64,000 nucleotides of DNA. Origin: Paenibacillus bouchesdurhonensis. Its GTDB lineage: Bacteria; Bacillota; Bacilli; Paenibacillales; Paenibacillaceae. Each line of letters begins with the position of its first letter. Position 1 is the first letter of the stretch. A program made the translations under genes and the position numbers. Below the pieces are notes generated by a model. The model had not been told where the DNA came from. It saw nothing but the letters and a program-made list of their open reading frames with translations, and made no database searches. The stretch covers positions 2,566,518 through 2,630,517 of the forward strand of contig NZ_LT732548.1 of NCBI RefSeq assembly GCF_900155685.1, given 5' to 3'. Positions 26,396-35,108 of this stretch are shown here, in pieces.

Positions 26396-26418
26396 ATCTT
26401 GTGCCGGTTATTTTTTTT
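26386..26418 (+). terminator. Intrinsic terminator overlapping the FtsH-like gene stop
   Basis: The ACCGGCA / TGCCGGT stem has the TAA stop in its loop and is followed by TATTTTTTTTAC. Confidence 0.88.
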
Positions 26419-26530
26419 ACTTTTTGTCCGTGCTAAGATATTATTATATGTTGGGTATAAAAAATTGTATTATTCGACATGAAGGGTACAATATTATGTG
26501 TAGACGATGAAAGGATGGAGCGAGAGAACC

Positions 26531-27403
26531 ATGAACTTCAAAAGAATAGGTGTCATTGGCGGCGGCACGATGGGTCAGGGCATCAGTGAAATGCTGGCAG
26601 CCAAAGGACTCGATGTGCTTCTCGTAGAGGAAACGCCTGAGAAATTAGACCACGCTTATAATATGATAGAAACGAGCTTGGATAAGCAGCTTGAGAAATG
26701 GGCCATTACCAAGGCCGAGAAGAAGCTGATTTTGTCCAAAGTCCATAAAGTAACTCATCTTGCCGAACTCGGTACCTGCGATATGGTTATCGAGACCATT
26801 TCGGAGGATTTGGATGCCAAAAAAGAGGTGTTTAAGCAACTGGATCATGTCTGCCCGAGCAACATCATTCTAGCTAGCAACACTTCGACGCTCAGCCTGA
26901 CAGAAATTGCCGGTTCGACAATGTATCCAGAGCGCGTTATTGGCATGCATTTTATTTATCCCGTTTCCAAAATCAACCTTGTGGAGATTATCCGCGGACT
27001 TAAAACATCGGATACAACATTTGAAGAAACCAAGCACTTCGTGGAGGAGGTTGTCGATAAACGCGGCATCATGGTGTATGAGTCGCCAGGATTCGTCACT
27101 TCCCGCATTATTTGCGTTATGATTAATGAAGCACTGCACGTGCTTGGTGAAGGCGTTGCAACTGCCGAAGATATCGACGATGCCATGCGTGTAGGATATC
27201 AGTTCCAATACGGGCCTCTCGAAATGGCCGATCGTTTTGGTTTGGACTCTGTATTGGCCGCATTGGAGCGCATGTTCCGTGAATTCGGCGATCTGAAATA
27301 TCGCCCTTCCTTCGTATTGAAAAAGATGGTCCGCGCTGGCAGCTTAGGTGTGAAGACGGGCGAAGGATTTTTCAAATACGACAAGGATGGTGACCGGTTA
27401 TGA
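26531..27403 (+). CDS. 3-hydroxyacyl-CoA dehydrogenase (3-hydroxybutyryl-CoA type)
   Basis: The 290-aa protein starts with the NAD(P)-binding GVIGGGTMGQGISEML (residues 7-22) and carries SNTSTLSLTEIAG and MHFIYPVSKINLVEII, the signature of short 3-hydroxyacyl-CoA dehydrogenases. FNTP-like and C-terminal helical regions are standard. It interconverts acetoacetyl-CoA-type and 3-hydroxyacyl-CoA compounds. No thiolase or crotonase lies nearby, so the exact pathway is open. The stop overlaps the ackA start by four bases. ATG 26531 is chosen for family-length fit. Confidence 0.87.
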   Translation: MNFKRIGVIGGGTMGQGISEMLAAKGLDVLLVEETPEKLDHAYNMIETSLDKQLEKWAITKAEKKLILSKVHKVTHLAELGTCDMVIETISEDLDAKKEVFKQLDHVCPSNIILASNTSTLSLTEIAGSTMYPERVIGMHFIYPVSKINLVEIIRGLKTSDTTFEETKHFVEEVVDKRGIMVYESPGFVTSRIICVMINEALHVLGEGVATAEDIDDAMRVGYQFQYGPLEMADRFGLDSVLAALERMFREFGDLKYRPSFVLKKMVRAGSLGVKTGEGFFKYDKDGDRL

Positions 27404-28605
27404 AAGTTCTTGTAATTAACGCGGGAAGCTCTTCCCTAAAATACCAACTGTATGACATGACGGATGAATCCGTATTGGCTAAAGGTCTAGTTGAGCGGAT
27501 TGGCATGGATTCCTCGATTCTTACTCATAAGCCGACAGGCAAAGAAGAGGTAACCGAAGTTAGCGAAATTCTAGAGCATACGACAGCGATTCGTAAGGTG
27601 CTGGAGAAGCTGACCGATAAGGAGCACGGCGTGTTGGAATCGGTGGAGGAAATTCAAGCCGTAGGACACCGCGTCGTTCATGGAGGAGAATTCTTTAAGG
27701 GCTCTGCTCTCGTCACCGGAGAAGTTAAATCGGAAATTCGCCGCTTGTTTGATCTGGCGCCGCTCCACAATCCGCCTGCGATCATGGGGATTAACGCTGC
27801 TGAGAAGAACATGCCGGGCGTTCCTCAGGTCGTAGCTTTCGATACGGCGTTTCATCAAACGATGGAGGAGAAGGTGTATTTATACCCGATCCCTAAAGTA
27901 TTATATAAGAAGCATCGCGTACGCCGCTACGGAGCCCATGGCACATCCCACGACTACGTGAGCAAGGCTGCAGCTTCCTTCCTGGAGCGTCCGATCGAAG
28001 ATCTGAAGATCATTACATGCCATATCGGTAACGGTGCCAGCTTGACGGCCGTTCAAGACGGTGTATCGGTCGATACCTCGATGGGGCTAACCCCGCTTGA
28101 AGGTCTTATGATGGGGACGCGCAGCGGCGACCTGGATCCTGCAGTCGTCACGTTCGTGATGAACAAGGAGGAACTGTCCCTCAGCGAAGTGAATTCCATG
28201 CTTAACAAGCACAGTGGACTATTAGCGATTTCCGGCAGCAGCAGCGACATGCGGGATATTACCGATGGGCTGGAAGCCGGCGAGCCGAACGAGACGCTTG
28301 CCTTCGAAATGTATGAGTATCGTTTGCGCAAATACATTGGCTCTTATGCTGCAGCAATGAACGGTGTTGATGTGATTGTATTTACAGCAGGAGTGGGCGA
28401 GAACTCGGCGATTGTACGCGAGAAGGTATGCGAGAACCTGACTTATCTGGGCGTTGAAATTGACCCTGAGCTGAACAAGATCCGTTCCGGAGATCCGCGT
28501 CGTATTTCCACGCCGAACTCCAAGATAGAGGTGCTTGTCATTCCTACGAACGAGGAACTCGTCATTGCTCGGGATACGCATCGTATCGTTAAAGAAGGGC
28601 AATAA
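27400..28605 (+). CDS. ackA: Acetate kinase
   Basis: The 401-aa enzyme makes ATP and acetate from acetyl phosphate. The N-terminal signature VLVINAGSSSLKYQL, the central HRVVHGG, the HGTSH active-site block (YGAHGTSHDYV) and the C-terminal FTAGVGENS are all present. It is coupled by ATGA overlap to the upstream dehydrogenase, an unusual partner; pta is not in the window. Rex encoded upstream could control this pair in response to NADH (inference). Confidence 0.95.
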   Translation: MKVLVINAGSSSLKYQLYDMTDESVLAKGLVERIGMDSSILTHKPTGKEEVTEVSEILEHTTAIRKVLEKLTDKEHGVLESVEEIQAVGHRVVHGGEFFKGSALVTGEVKSEIRRLFDLAPLHNPPAIMGINAAEKNMPGVPQVVAFDTAFHQTMEEKVYLYPIPKVLYKKHRVRRYGAHGTSHDYVSKAAASFLERPIEDLKIITCHIGNGASLTAVQDGVSVDTSMGLTPLEGLMMGTRSGDLDPAVVTFVMNKEELSLSEVNSMLNKHSGLLAISGSSSDMRDITDGLEAGEPNETLAFEMYEYRLRKYIGSYAAAMNGVDVIVFTAGVGENSAIVREKVCENLTYLGVEIDPELNKIRSGDPRRISTPNSKIEVLVIPTNEELVIARDTHRIVKEGQ

Positions 28606-28643
28606 AACGCATAAATCAGCACAGATAGAGGAGATGTTCATGC

Positions 28644-29939
28644 ATGGCGAACAAAACGGTGATTCGTCAGGTTAACGAGCATGTCGGTGAAACGGTTGTC
28701 ATCGGCAGCTGGTTAAACAATAAACGCTCAAGCGGTAAAATTCAATTTCTGCAGCTGCGCGACGGCACGGGCTATATCCAAGCTGTCGTCGTTAAGAGCG
28801 AAGTATCCGAAGAGACATGGAATGCGGCCAAAAGCTTGACGCAGGAATCATCACTTTACGTGACAGGCGTCATTCGGGAGGAGCCGCGCAGCCAATCTGG
28901 CTACGAAATGACGGTTACGGAACTTGAAATCATTCACTTGACAGAAAATTATCCGATTACACCAAAAGAGCATGGCGTCGATTTTCTGATGGATCATCGC
29001 CATTTGTGGCTGCGATCCCAGAAGCAGCGGGCGATCATGGTCATCCGTGCGGAAATTATCAGAGCGATTCAAGAGTTTTTCGATCAGAACAACTTTACGC
29101 TCGTAGACCCGCCGATTCTGACCCCTACCTCAGCGGAAGGAACAACGAACCTGTTCCATACGAAATATTTCGATGAGGATGCTTATCTGACTCAAAGCGG
29201 TCAGCTCTACATGGAGGCTGCAGCGATGGCGCTGGGCAAGGTGTATTCCTTCGGCCCAACGTTCCGGGCGGAGAAATCCAAGACACGCCGTCACTTGATC
29301 GAATTCTGGATGATTGAGCCGGAAATGGCTTTTACCGATCATGAGGAGAGCCTTGTCGTTCAGGAGCAGTTCGTTACGCATGTTGTCCAGTCCGTATTGA
29401 AAAATTGTCGAGCCGAGCTAGAGGCGGTAGGCCGCGATATTTCCAAGCTGGAAAGCATCCAGGCTCCATTCCCGCGGATTACTTATGATGAAGCTATCGA
29501 GTTTCTGCATAGCAAGGACTTCGATATTCCTTGGGGAGAAGACTTCGGTGCGCCTCATGAGACGGCGATTGCCGAGCAATATGATAAACCAGTGTTTATA
29601 ACGCATTATCCCGCTGGAATTAAGGCCTTCTATATGAAGCCTGATCCTAATCGTCCAGAGGTCGTGCTTTGCGCGGACATGATCGCTCCTGAAGGCTACG
29701 GAGAGATCATTGGCGGTTCGCAGCGGATTGACGATCCGGAGTTGATGGAAGCCCGCTTTAAAGAGCACGAGCTATCGCCGGAAACGTACCAATGGTACCT
29801 TGATCTGCGCAAGTATGGTTCAGTCCCGCATTCCGGCTTTGGACTCGGGCTGGAACGGACTGTAGCTTGGATTTGCGGACTCGATCACGTTCGCGAGACG
29901 ATTCCGTTCCCACGGATGTTGTACCGTCTTTATCCGTAA
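28644..29939 (+). CDS. asnS: Asparaginyl-tRNA synthetase
   Basis: The 431-aa class IIb synthetase has an N-terminal OB-fold for anticodon binding ([20 protein letters not shown]), motif 2 in [20 protein letters not shown] and motif 3 in [15 protein letters not shown]. The asparagine-type rather than aspartate-type catalytic core is inferred from length, lack of an aspartate-specific insertion and synteny with Bacillus asnS. Spacing to GAGGAG is slightly long. No terminator separates it from dnaD. Confidence 0.94.
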   Translation: MANKTVIRQVNEHVGETVVIGSWLNNKRSSGKIQFLQLRDGTGYIQAVVVKSEVSEETWNAAKSLTQESSLYVTGVIREEPRSQSGYEMTVTELEIIHLTENYPITPKEHGVDFLMDHRHLWLRSQKQRAIMVIRAEIIRAIQEFFDQNNFTLVDPPILTPTSAEGTTNLFHTKYFDEDAYLTQSGQLYMEAAAMALGKVYSFGPTFRAEKSKTRRHLIEFWMIEPEMAFTDHEESLVVQEQFVTHVVQSVLKNCRAELEAVGRDISKLESIQAPFPRITYDEAIEFLHSKDFDIPWGEDFGAPHETAIAEQYDKPVFITHYPAGIKAFYMKPDPNRPEVVLCADMIAPEGYGEIIGGSQRIDDPELMEARFKEHELSPETYQWYLDLRKYGSVPHSGFGLGLERTVAWICGLDHVRETIPFPRMLYRLYP

Positions 29940-30018
29940 AAGGACTCTAGCCCGGAAGTCATTCATCGTTATACAATATTAGTACGGGTTGGCAAGAGGA
30001 TAGGAAAGGTGAGGACGT

Positions 30019-30717
30019 ATGGCATTAACCGAAGGCTGGAAGGTGTGGGCCAAAGGAGTCGCTTATAGTATGGAAACCGGCGTTGTTCATGTGCCGGTTT
30101 CTCTGCTGACCCATTACCGGAAACTCGGTTTAAGTGATTCAGAAGTTATGCTTCTTCTGCAATTGGTCGCCTATAAGCAGATGGAGCATAATGATTTTCC
30201 TTCGATAGATCAGCTTGAGGAGCGGATGGGAGGAGCGCCTGGAGAGGTCTCCTCCGTCATCCAGCGTCTGATGAAGGATCACTTCATCAGCATTGATGTT
30301 GAGCTTGATGAGCGAACTGGCATCCAATTTGAAAGCTATAACCTGACGGGGATGTATGAACGTCTTGCCCATTGCATTGCTGAAGAACGCGCAGCAATGC
30401 GGCAGCGCACAAGTCAACGGGAGCGTGAGAATGCTGCTGCTCAGCAGGAGGTAAACGAGCGGAATTTATTCGTCATTTTTGAGAAGGAATTCGCGAGACC
30501 CCTGTCACCGATGGAATGCGAGACGATTTCCGGCTGGGTAGATCAGGACGGATATCCAGAGGAGCTTATTTTGCTCGCATTAAAAGAAGCCGTCTTTGCT
30601 GGTAAGGTGCATTTTCGCTATATCGATCGAATTTTGCTAGAATGGAGCCGCAACCGTGTACAGACGGTTGAGGATGCGAAGGCATATGCTCAGAAATTCC
30701 GGAGCATGGGGCGCTAG
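30019..30717 (+). CDS. dnaD: DnaD-domain replication initiation protein
   Basis: The 232-aa protein has an N-terminal winged-helix region (LLTHYRKLGLSDSEVMLLLQ, about residues 25-44) and a C-terminal DDBH2 domain (about 150-220) with the YxxxIL-like ending YIDRILLEWSRN. DnaD acts in the DnaB-DnaD-DnaI helicase-loading pathway at oriC and in restart. Its position after asnS is the Bacillus order; nth should come next but lies 30 kb away here. Confidence 0.92.
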   Translation: MALTEGWKVWAKGVAYSMETGVVHVPVSLLTHYRKLGLSDSEVMLLLQLVAYKQMEHNDFPSIDQLEERMGGAPGEVSSVIQRLMKDHFISIDVELDERTGIQFESYNLTGMYERLAHCIAEERAAMRQRTSQRERENAAAQQEVNERNLFVIFEKEFARPLSPMECETISGWVDQDGYPEELILLALKEAVFAGKVHFRYIDRILLEWSRNRVQTVEDAKAYAQKFRSMGR

Positions 30718-30764
30718 GCTCCTTATGCTGTCTAATATGTTTCAAGCAAAGAACCTCTTCTTAA

Positions 30765-30822
30765 GAGAGTGGCAACGAGTTGTTTTCAGAGCTGCCAAAT
30801 CTCTCCAAGGAGAGGTTTTTCT
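30765..30822 (+). terminator. Terminator with a competing stem (possible attenuator) before the RimK-like gene
   Basis: AATCTCTCC (30798-30806) pairs with GGAGAGGTT (30809-30817) before TTTTT, a terminator shape. An upstream segment GAGAG-TGGCA (30765-30774) can instead pair with TGCCA-AAT-CTCTC (30793-30805), which uses the left arm of the terminator. The two structures exclude each other. Confidence 0.6.
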
Positions 30823-30924
30823 TTCTCACTCACTATGAAATATGTTATGTTTTAATTGCTTCACTAGGACATATAGACCATATTAATTCAGTGTATGTAT
30901 TTAGAAGATCGGGAGGAAAATGTC

Positions 30925-31833
30925 ATGAAAGGCTGGATCATATACAAGAATGCATCCAATGAAGTGAAGCCCGAAACATTTGAACTGATGCGTCTGCTGC
31001 AAGAGGCAGGGAAGCACAATATGGAAGTGCGTGTTTTTTCTCCGGAGCAGTTCGAGCTCGTCGTAACCCGTGATGACCGCAAGAGCGTGATGGTCGACGG
31101 TGAAGTGCTGCAATTACCGGATTTTGTGCTGCCGCGCATGGGGGCTGGAACGAATTATTTCGGTCTCGCGTTGATCCGGCATCTGGAAAGATTGGGTGTA
31201 AAAACATTTAATTCTTCGCAGAGCATCGAGACTGTAAAAGATAAAATGTACACTCTGCAAATCTTAGCGGAACACAATCTACCGGTTCCAAAGACAATGC
31301 TTATTCGTTCAAAGGTCGATGTGGAGCTTGTGGACAAGCATTTAGGATTTCCTGTAGTCGTGAAGACCATTTCCGGCTCTCAGGGCTGCGGGGTGTTCTT
31401 AGCTGAGACCAAGAATAAGTTTATCGATTTGCTCGAAATGATCAGTGCATATAAAGAGGACGCTACGATGATTCTGCAGGAGTTCGTCGAGACGAGCAGG
31501 GGGAAAGATCTGCGGGTGCTTACGATCGGAGGACGAGCAGTAGCCGCGATGAAACGTCATTCCGGCAGCGACAGCTTTAAGGCGAATTTTTCGCGAGGCG
31601 GGCTAGTGGAGCCCTATGAAATTACGCCGGAAATCGAGTGGCTGGCGTTGGAAACGTCACGGATACTGAATTTGGATATCGCTGGGATTGATCTTCTATT
31701 CGACGGCGACCACTATAAAATATGCGAAGCCAATTCTTCACCAGGTTTTGAAGGATTGGAATCCTGCTGTAATGTGAATATCGCCGAGGAAATCTATAAT
31801 TTTCTCAGAGTGCGTATTCATCGCTATAACTAG
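30925..31833 (+). CDS. RimK-type ATP-grasp ligase
   Basis: The 302-aa protein is an ATP-grasp enzyme of the RimK / alpha-L-glutamate ligase type. Visible are PDFVLPRMGAGTNYFGLALI in the N-terminal domain, FPVVVKTISGSQGCGVFLAE (glycine-rich ATP lid), ILQEFVETSRGKDLRVLTIG, and the metal/ATP end block ICEANSSPGFEGLE. Family members attach glutamate or similar amino acids to a carboxylate of a protein, cofactor or peptide. The substrate is unknown and no neighbour suggests one. ATG 30925 follows GGGAGGAAAA. Confidence 0.85.
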   Translation: MKGWIIYKNASNEVKPETFELMRLLQEAGKHNMEVRVFSPEQFELVVTRDDRKSVMVDGEVLQLPDFVLPRMGAGTNYFGLALIRHLERLGVKTFNSSQSIETVKDKMYTLQILAEHNLPVPKTMLIRSKVDVELVDKHLGFPVVVKTISGSQGCGVFLAETKNKFIDLLEMISAYKEDATMILQEFVETSRGKDLRVLTIGGRAVAAMKRHSGSDSFKANFSRGGLVEPYEITPEIEWLALETSRILNLDIAGIDLLFDGDHYKICEANSSPGFEGLESCCNVNIAEEIYNFLRVRIHRYN

Positions 31834-31953
31834 CTTTAAATGGTTAAACGGTTGCTACGCTGCAAGGGCGGGCAAGACCGAATACGAAGTTGATGCAGCA
31901 GTGGCATGATAACAATAACATAGCAATACCGAGCGGTTGCATTGCAAGGGGAT

Positions 31954-31992
31954 AAAGACGCTAGCGATTACCGAAATCGTCAGCGTCTTTTT
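31954..31992 (+). terminator. Intrinsic terminator before the ECF sigma operon
   Basis: A 9-bp stem AAAGACGCT / AGCGTCTTT, with an inner GCGAT/ATCG-type pairing, is followed by TTTTTTTGCG. It ends the RimK-like transcript. Confidence 0.75.
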
Positions 31993-32084
31993 TGCGAATA
32001 AGAAGTTTCAAATCTTTTTTTATAAAATATGCAGGGGCTGTGCAAGGCGGCTTCGTCTATATATATGGGAAGGAGGGGAGAGTC

Positions 32085-32633
32085 ATTGAGGAAAAAGCGC
32101 TTATTCTAAAAATACAGCAGGGCGATCGCGGAGCATTTCGCGATTTGGTGAAGGAATACGGCACGTATATATACCGGATTGCTTATTCTGTTCTTCATGA
32201 TGCGAAGGAAGCCGAGGACGCTTCTCAGGAAATATTTTTGCAAATTTACAAATCTCTCCCCGGATATCGCTATGAAGGCTTTAAAACCTGGTTGACGCGC
32301 ATTGCAATTCATAAATCGATCGATTTGAAGCGGAAGCGGGATCGCCGCAAAGAGGAGCAATGGGATCCTGCGGAAGTATTACATATTGCGCCAGTTCAAG
32401 AGGACGTTACTTTACAGAAATTATTGGATGAGGAGCGTAAGGTTCGGCTTCGAATCCGGATCAGGGAGCTGCCTCCAGGGCATCGTGACATTATTACAGC
32501 ATTTTATTTAGAAGGAAAAAGCTATGACGATATTGCTGCAGAACAGTCTATTGCTGTGAAATCAGTAGAATCGAGGCTGTACCGGGCGAGGTCTTGGATT
32601 CGAGAGCATTGGAAGGAGGAGGAATGGCGATGA
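32085..32633 (+). CDS. ECF-type RNA polymerase sigma factor with apparent ATT start
   Basis: The 182-aa protein shows sigma-70 region 2 (VKEYGTYIYRIAYSVLHD, then AEDASQEIFLQIYKSL) and region 4 (LPPGHRDIITAFYLEGKSYDDIAAE, then VKSVESRLYRARSWI). The best ribosome site, AAGGAGGGGAGA at 32070-32081, is followed after a few bases by ATT at 32085 in frame (then GAG GAA AAA). No ATG, GTG or TTG in frame is correctly spaced; the nearest is GTG at 32040 without a site, almost at the predicted transcription start (TATAAAAT at 32021). The stop overlaps the anti-sigma start. Confidence 0.85.
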   Translation: MEEKALILKIQQGDRGAFRDLVKEYGTYIYRIAYSVLHDAKEAEDASQEIFLQIYKSLPGYRYEGFKTWLTRIAIHKSIDLKRKRDRRKEEQWDPAEVLHIAPVQEDVTLQKLLDEERKVRLRIRIRELPPGHRDIITAFYLEGKSYDDIAAEQSIAVKSVESRLYRARSWIREHWKEEEWR

Positions 32634-33163
32634 ATGAAAGAGAGCTGCACAAAGATAAAGACAGAGTTGAAGATAAAGATAGAGATGGAGATAGATACGG
32701 CGGTAAAGCTGATCGCATTATGGATCAACAATGTATCTGGGACAAATACATCCTTGGTGAGCTGGATGAGCAGCAGACAAAGCACGCCGAGTCATTACTT
32801 GTACATGATCTCTGTGCACTCGAAGCATACATGACTGCGCTATCCAGCCTCGAAGAGACGCTACCGGAGCTGCAGGAGGAGGATGCATTCATCGAAGCGT
32901 TGATGCTTAAGCTGCCTGCTCCAAGTGAAGTGCAGCAAGCGAAGGGAGAGGTTGAACGGCAAGCTAGCAAACGCCGCATTCGGGAGCACCCGCTGTTCAA
33001 TTATGTTATTGCAGCATCGATTACATTGTTCCTGTTATCGTTCGGGGTATTCGACAGCATGACCCCAGGCACGCATCATGTCGTACCTCCTTCCTCGGAG
33101 CCGCCCTTAAGCAAGCGGATCATGGATAAAACCTCAGACTGGATCGATCAGTTGAAACCATAA
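32630..33163 (+). CDS. Probable anti-sigma factor, single-pass membrane protein
   Basis: The 177-aa protein starts four bases inside the sigma gene behind GGAAGGAGGAGG. Its N-terminus is a low-complexity charged tract of K, D and R residues (about 6-30). A helical domain with LGELDEQQTKHAESLLVHDL resembles a ZAS anti-sigma domain, but the usual H-x3-C-x2-C zinc motif is reduced to one cysteine. A single membrane segment (YVIAASITLFLLSFGVF) and a short outside tail follow. Position and topology support anti-sigma function; sequence support is moderate. Confidence 0.7.
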   Translation: MNERELHKDKDRVEDKDRDGDRYGGKADRIMDQQCIWDKYILGELDEQQTKHAESLLVHDLCALEAYMTALSSLEETLPELQEEDAFIEALMLKLPAPSEVQQAKGEVERQASKRRIREHPLFNYVIAASITLFLLSFGVFDSMTPGTHHVVPPSSEPPLSKRIMDKTSDWIDQLKP

Positions 33164-33190
33164 AAGTATCTTTGAAAGGATGGGATTATT

Positions 33191-34273
33191 TTGCCAAATT
33201 ACCGCAACCGCATGCTAGCGTTCATGTTAAATTTTATTCCCGGCTTGGGCCATTTATATTGGGGACGAAGAGTAAGGGGAGTCCTCTACCCGCTATTCTT
33301 CTTTGGAGGATTGCTGCTCGGCTTCCTGCTCGCCGTTGCGAGCAATGAGGGAGAATTTATGCTGGCTGCTGCTATTTGTGCTTTTGCGCTCTGGTGCGTC
33401 AGCATGTTGGATTTGACGATTATCCTGCTCCGGGCTCCTGCTGCGGATATGTCAAGCTACCCGTACGAGCCAACGCGTAAAGGCGCAGCGGATGCTGAGC
33501 GATTCTATACGATTTTATTATCGTTTGTGCCTGGTCTAGGCCACTTTCAACTTGGTTTGATGCAGCGCGGATTATCTTTTCTGATCAGCTTCTTCGGCTT
33601 GATCACGATGATGTTCGTCATCACCGGCTTGACCAATGAGACCGTATTTCTGCTATTTCTCGGCCTGCTGCCGATTATATGGCTGTACTGCATGTTCGAT
33701 GCCGTCCAACTGGTGCATCGCAAACAGGCTGGAGAGTTGCTGGTTGACCGCACGCTGTTCGACGAATGGGAATCAGGGCGAGGCGAAGGCAAACGCAGCA
33801 AAGTGCTGGCCACGCTGCTATCCGCTTTTCCCGGAGCAGGGCAGATGTATTTGGGAATGCAGAAACGCGGACTCCAGCTTATGGTATTGTTTCTAGGCAG
33901 CTTCTATATTATCGATGTGTTGCGGCTGTCGCTGTTTCTATTTATCGTACCAGTTATTTGGTTCTACAGCTTTTTTGACGGGCTGCAAGCGACTAGCCGG
34001 TATGATCATCTTCCTATGGAGGATCGCCCGCTGTTTGACTGGAAGGGGGATAATCAGAACTGGATTGGTTTGATTTTGCTGCTGCTGGGCATTTATTACG
34101 TTACGATGAGCTTAATCGTTCCCGTATTCGATCGTTTCCTTCCGGAATTCCGAATCGAGTATTTCATTAGCACGTATTTGCGCCCGGTTATTGTATCCTT
34201 GTTGCTCATAGGGGGCGGAATCAAGCTGCTATCGAGAAGCAGGAACAAAGGCAGCCGCTATGAGGATTATTAA
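33191..34273 (+). CDS. Polytopic membrane protein with three TM2-like repeats
   Basis: The 360-aa protein contains three copies of a motif of the type F-x-P-G-x-G-x-x-x-x-G-x-x-x-R-G: FIPGLGHLYWGRRVRG (about residue 15), FVPGLGHFQLGLMQRG (about 112) and AFPGAGQMYLGMQKRG (about 212). Each is followed by hydrophobic helices, and the first two are each followed by a W/F-rich end. This is the TM2-domain pattern repeated three times, plus a C-terminal pair of helices. TM2 proteins have no settled bacterial role. The TTG start (33191) has AAGGATGGG upstream. It is probably the third gene of the sigma operon and may be a sensor partner (inference). Confidence 0.72.
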   Translation: MPNYRNRMLAFMLNFIPGLGHLYWGRRVRGVLYPLFFFGGLLLGFLLAVASNEGEFMLAAAICAFALWCVSMLDLTIILLRAPAADMSSYPYEPTRKGAADAERFYTILLSFVPGLGHFQLGLMQRGLSFLISFFGLITMMFVITGLTNETVFLLFLGLLPIIWLYCMFDAVQLVHRKQAGELLVDRTLFDEWESGRGEGKRSKVLATLLSAFPGAGQMYLGMQKRGLQLMVLFLGSFYIIDVLRLSLFLFIVPVIWFYSFFDGLQATSRYDHLPMEDRPLFDWKGDNQNWIGLILLLLGIYYVTMSLIVPVFDRFLPEFRIEYFISTYLRPVIVSLLLIGGGIKLLSRSRNKGSRYEDY

Positions 34274-34293
34274 TTTGATCGAAGGTATCGGGG

Positions 34294-34321
34294 GCTCTGC
34301 ATTTATGGCAGAGCTTCTTTT
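34294..34321 (+). terminator. Intrinsic terminator after the TM2-like gene
   Basis: A 7-bp stem GCTCTGC / GCAGAGC with a 7-nt loop is followed by TTCTTTTTC. Confidence 0.72.
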
Positions 34322-34406
34322 TCGCATCAAGGGGCTCTTTTTTGCTAAGATAGAGAAGGGTTAACAAGCAACGGATGATTTCCGTTTAGAATAAAGGAGA
34401 ACGATC

Positions 34407-35108
34407 ATGTTCAAAGTTTTCATCGTAGAGGATGATCAGGGACTGGTCAAATTGCTGGAAGCATATTTGCATAAGTTCGATTATGACACCTTAGCAGTAA
34501 CCGATTTCGATAGCATTAAAACGCAGTTTCAGCAGTTTGCGCCTCATTTAGTGCTGCTGGACGTAAATTTACCGAAATACGACGGGTATTACTGGTGCCG
34601 TCAAATTCGTAATCTGTCGACCTGCCCGATCCTATTCCTGTCTGCCCGGGATGGCAAGATGGATCAGGTGATGGCGCTGGAAAACGGGGCAGATGATTAT
34701 ATAACAAAACCTTTTGATTATGATATTGTTTTGGCTAAAATAAATAGCCAGCTTCGCCGAGCCTATGGGACATATGCAGCAGTGCCTGCTGATCGTCCTG
34801 TGGATATCCATGGTCTCCGCCTGGATCGGGAACGACTCTGCTTACTGCTGGATGAAGCCAAGATCGAGCTTAGTCATACGGAGATGAAAATCATGGACGA
34901 GTTGATGATGAAGGCGGAACAGGTAGTCAGCCGGGATCGCCTGCTGGAGAAAATATGGGATGATCAGGTCTTCGTAGATGATAATACGTTGAACGTGTAC
35001 GTTACCCGAGTGCGGAAGAAACTGTCTGTATTAGGCGTCGAGGATGCGCTGCAGACGGTGCGCGGGCAGGGCTATCGGCTTGTTCCTAGTTGGGGAGAGC
35101 GGCGATGA
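34407..35108 (+). CDS. OmpR-type response regulator (BceR-like)
   Basis: The 233-aa regulator has a receiver domain with VEDDQ (acidic pair), the phosphoacceptor in LVLLDVNLP (about residue 52) and the lysine in DDYITKPFD (about 104). A winged-helix DNA-binding domain follows (about 135-230), ending VRGQGYRLVPSW. With the adjacent short histidine kinase and ABC transporter it forms a Bce-type detoxification module. The stop overlaps the kinase start by four bases. Its likely target box lies before the ABC genes. Confidence 0.9.
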   Translation: MFKVFIVEDDQGLVKLLEAYLHKFDYDTLAVTDFDSIKTQFQQFAPHLVLLDVNLPKYDGYYWCRQIRNLSTCPILFLSARDGKMDQVMALENGADDYITKPFDYDIVLAKINSQLRRAYGTYAAVPADRPVDIHGLRLDRERLCLLLDEAKIELSHTEMKIMDELMMKAEQVVSRDRLLEKIWDDQVFVDDNTLNVYVTRVRKKLSVLGVEDALQTVRGQGYRLVPSWGERR

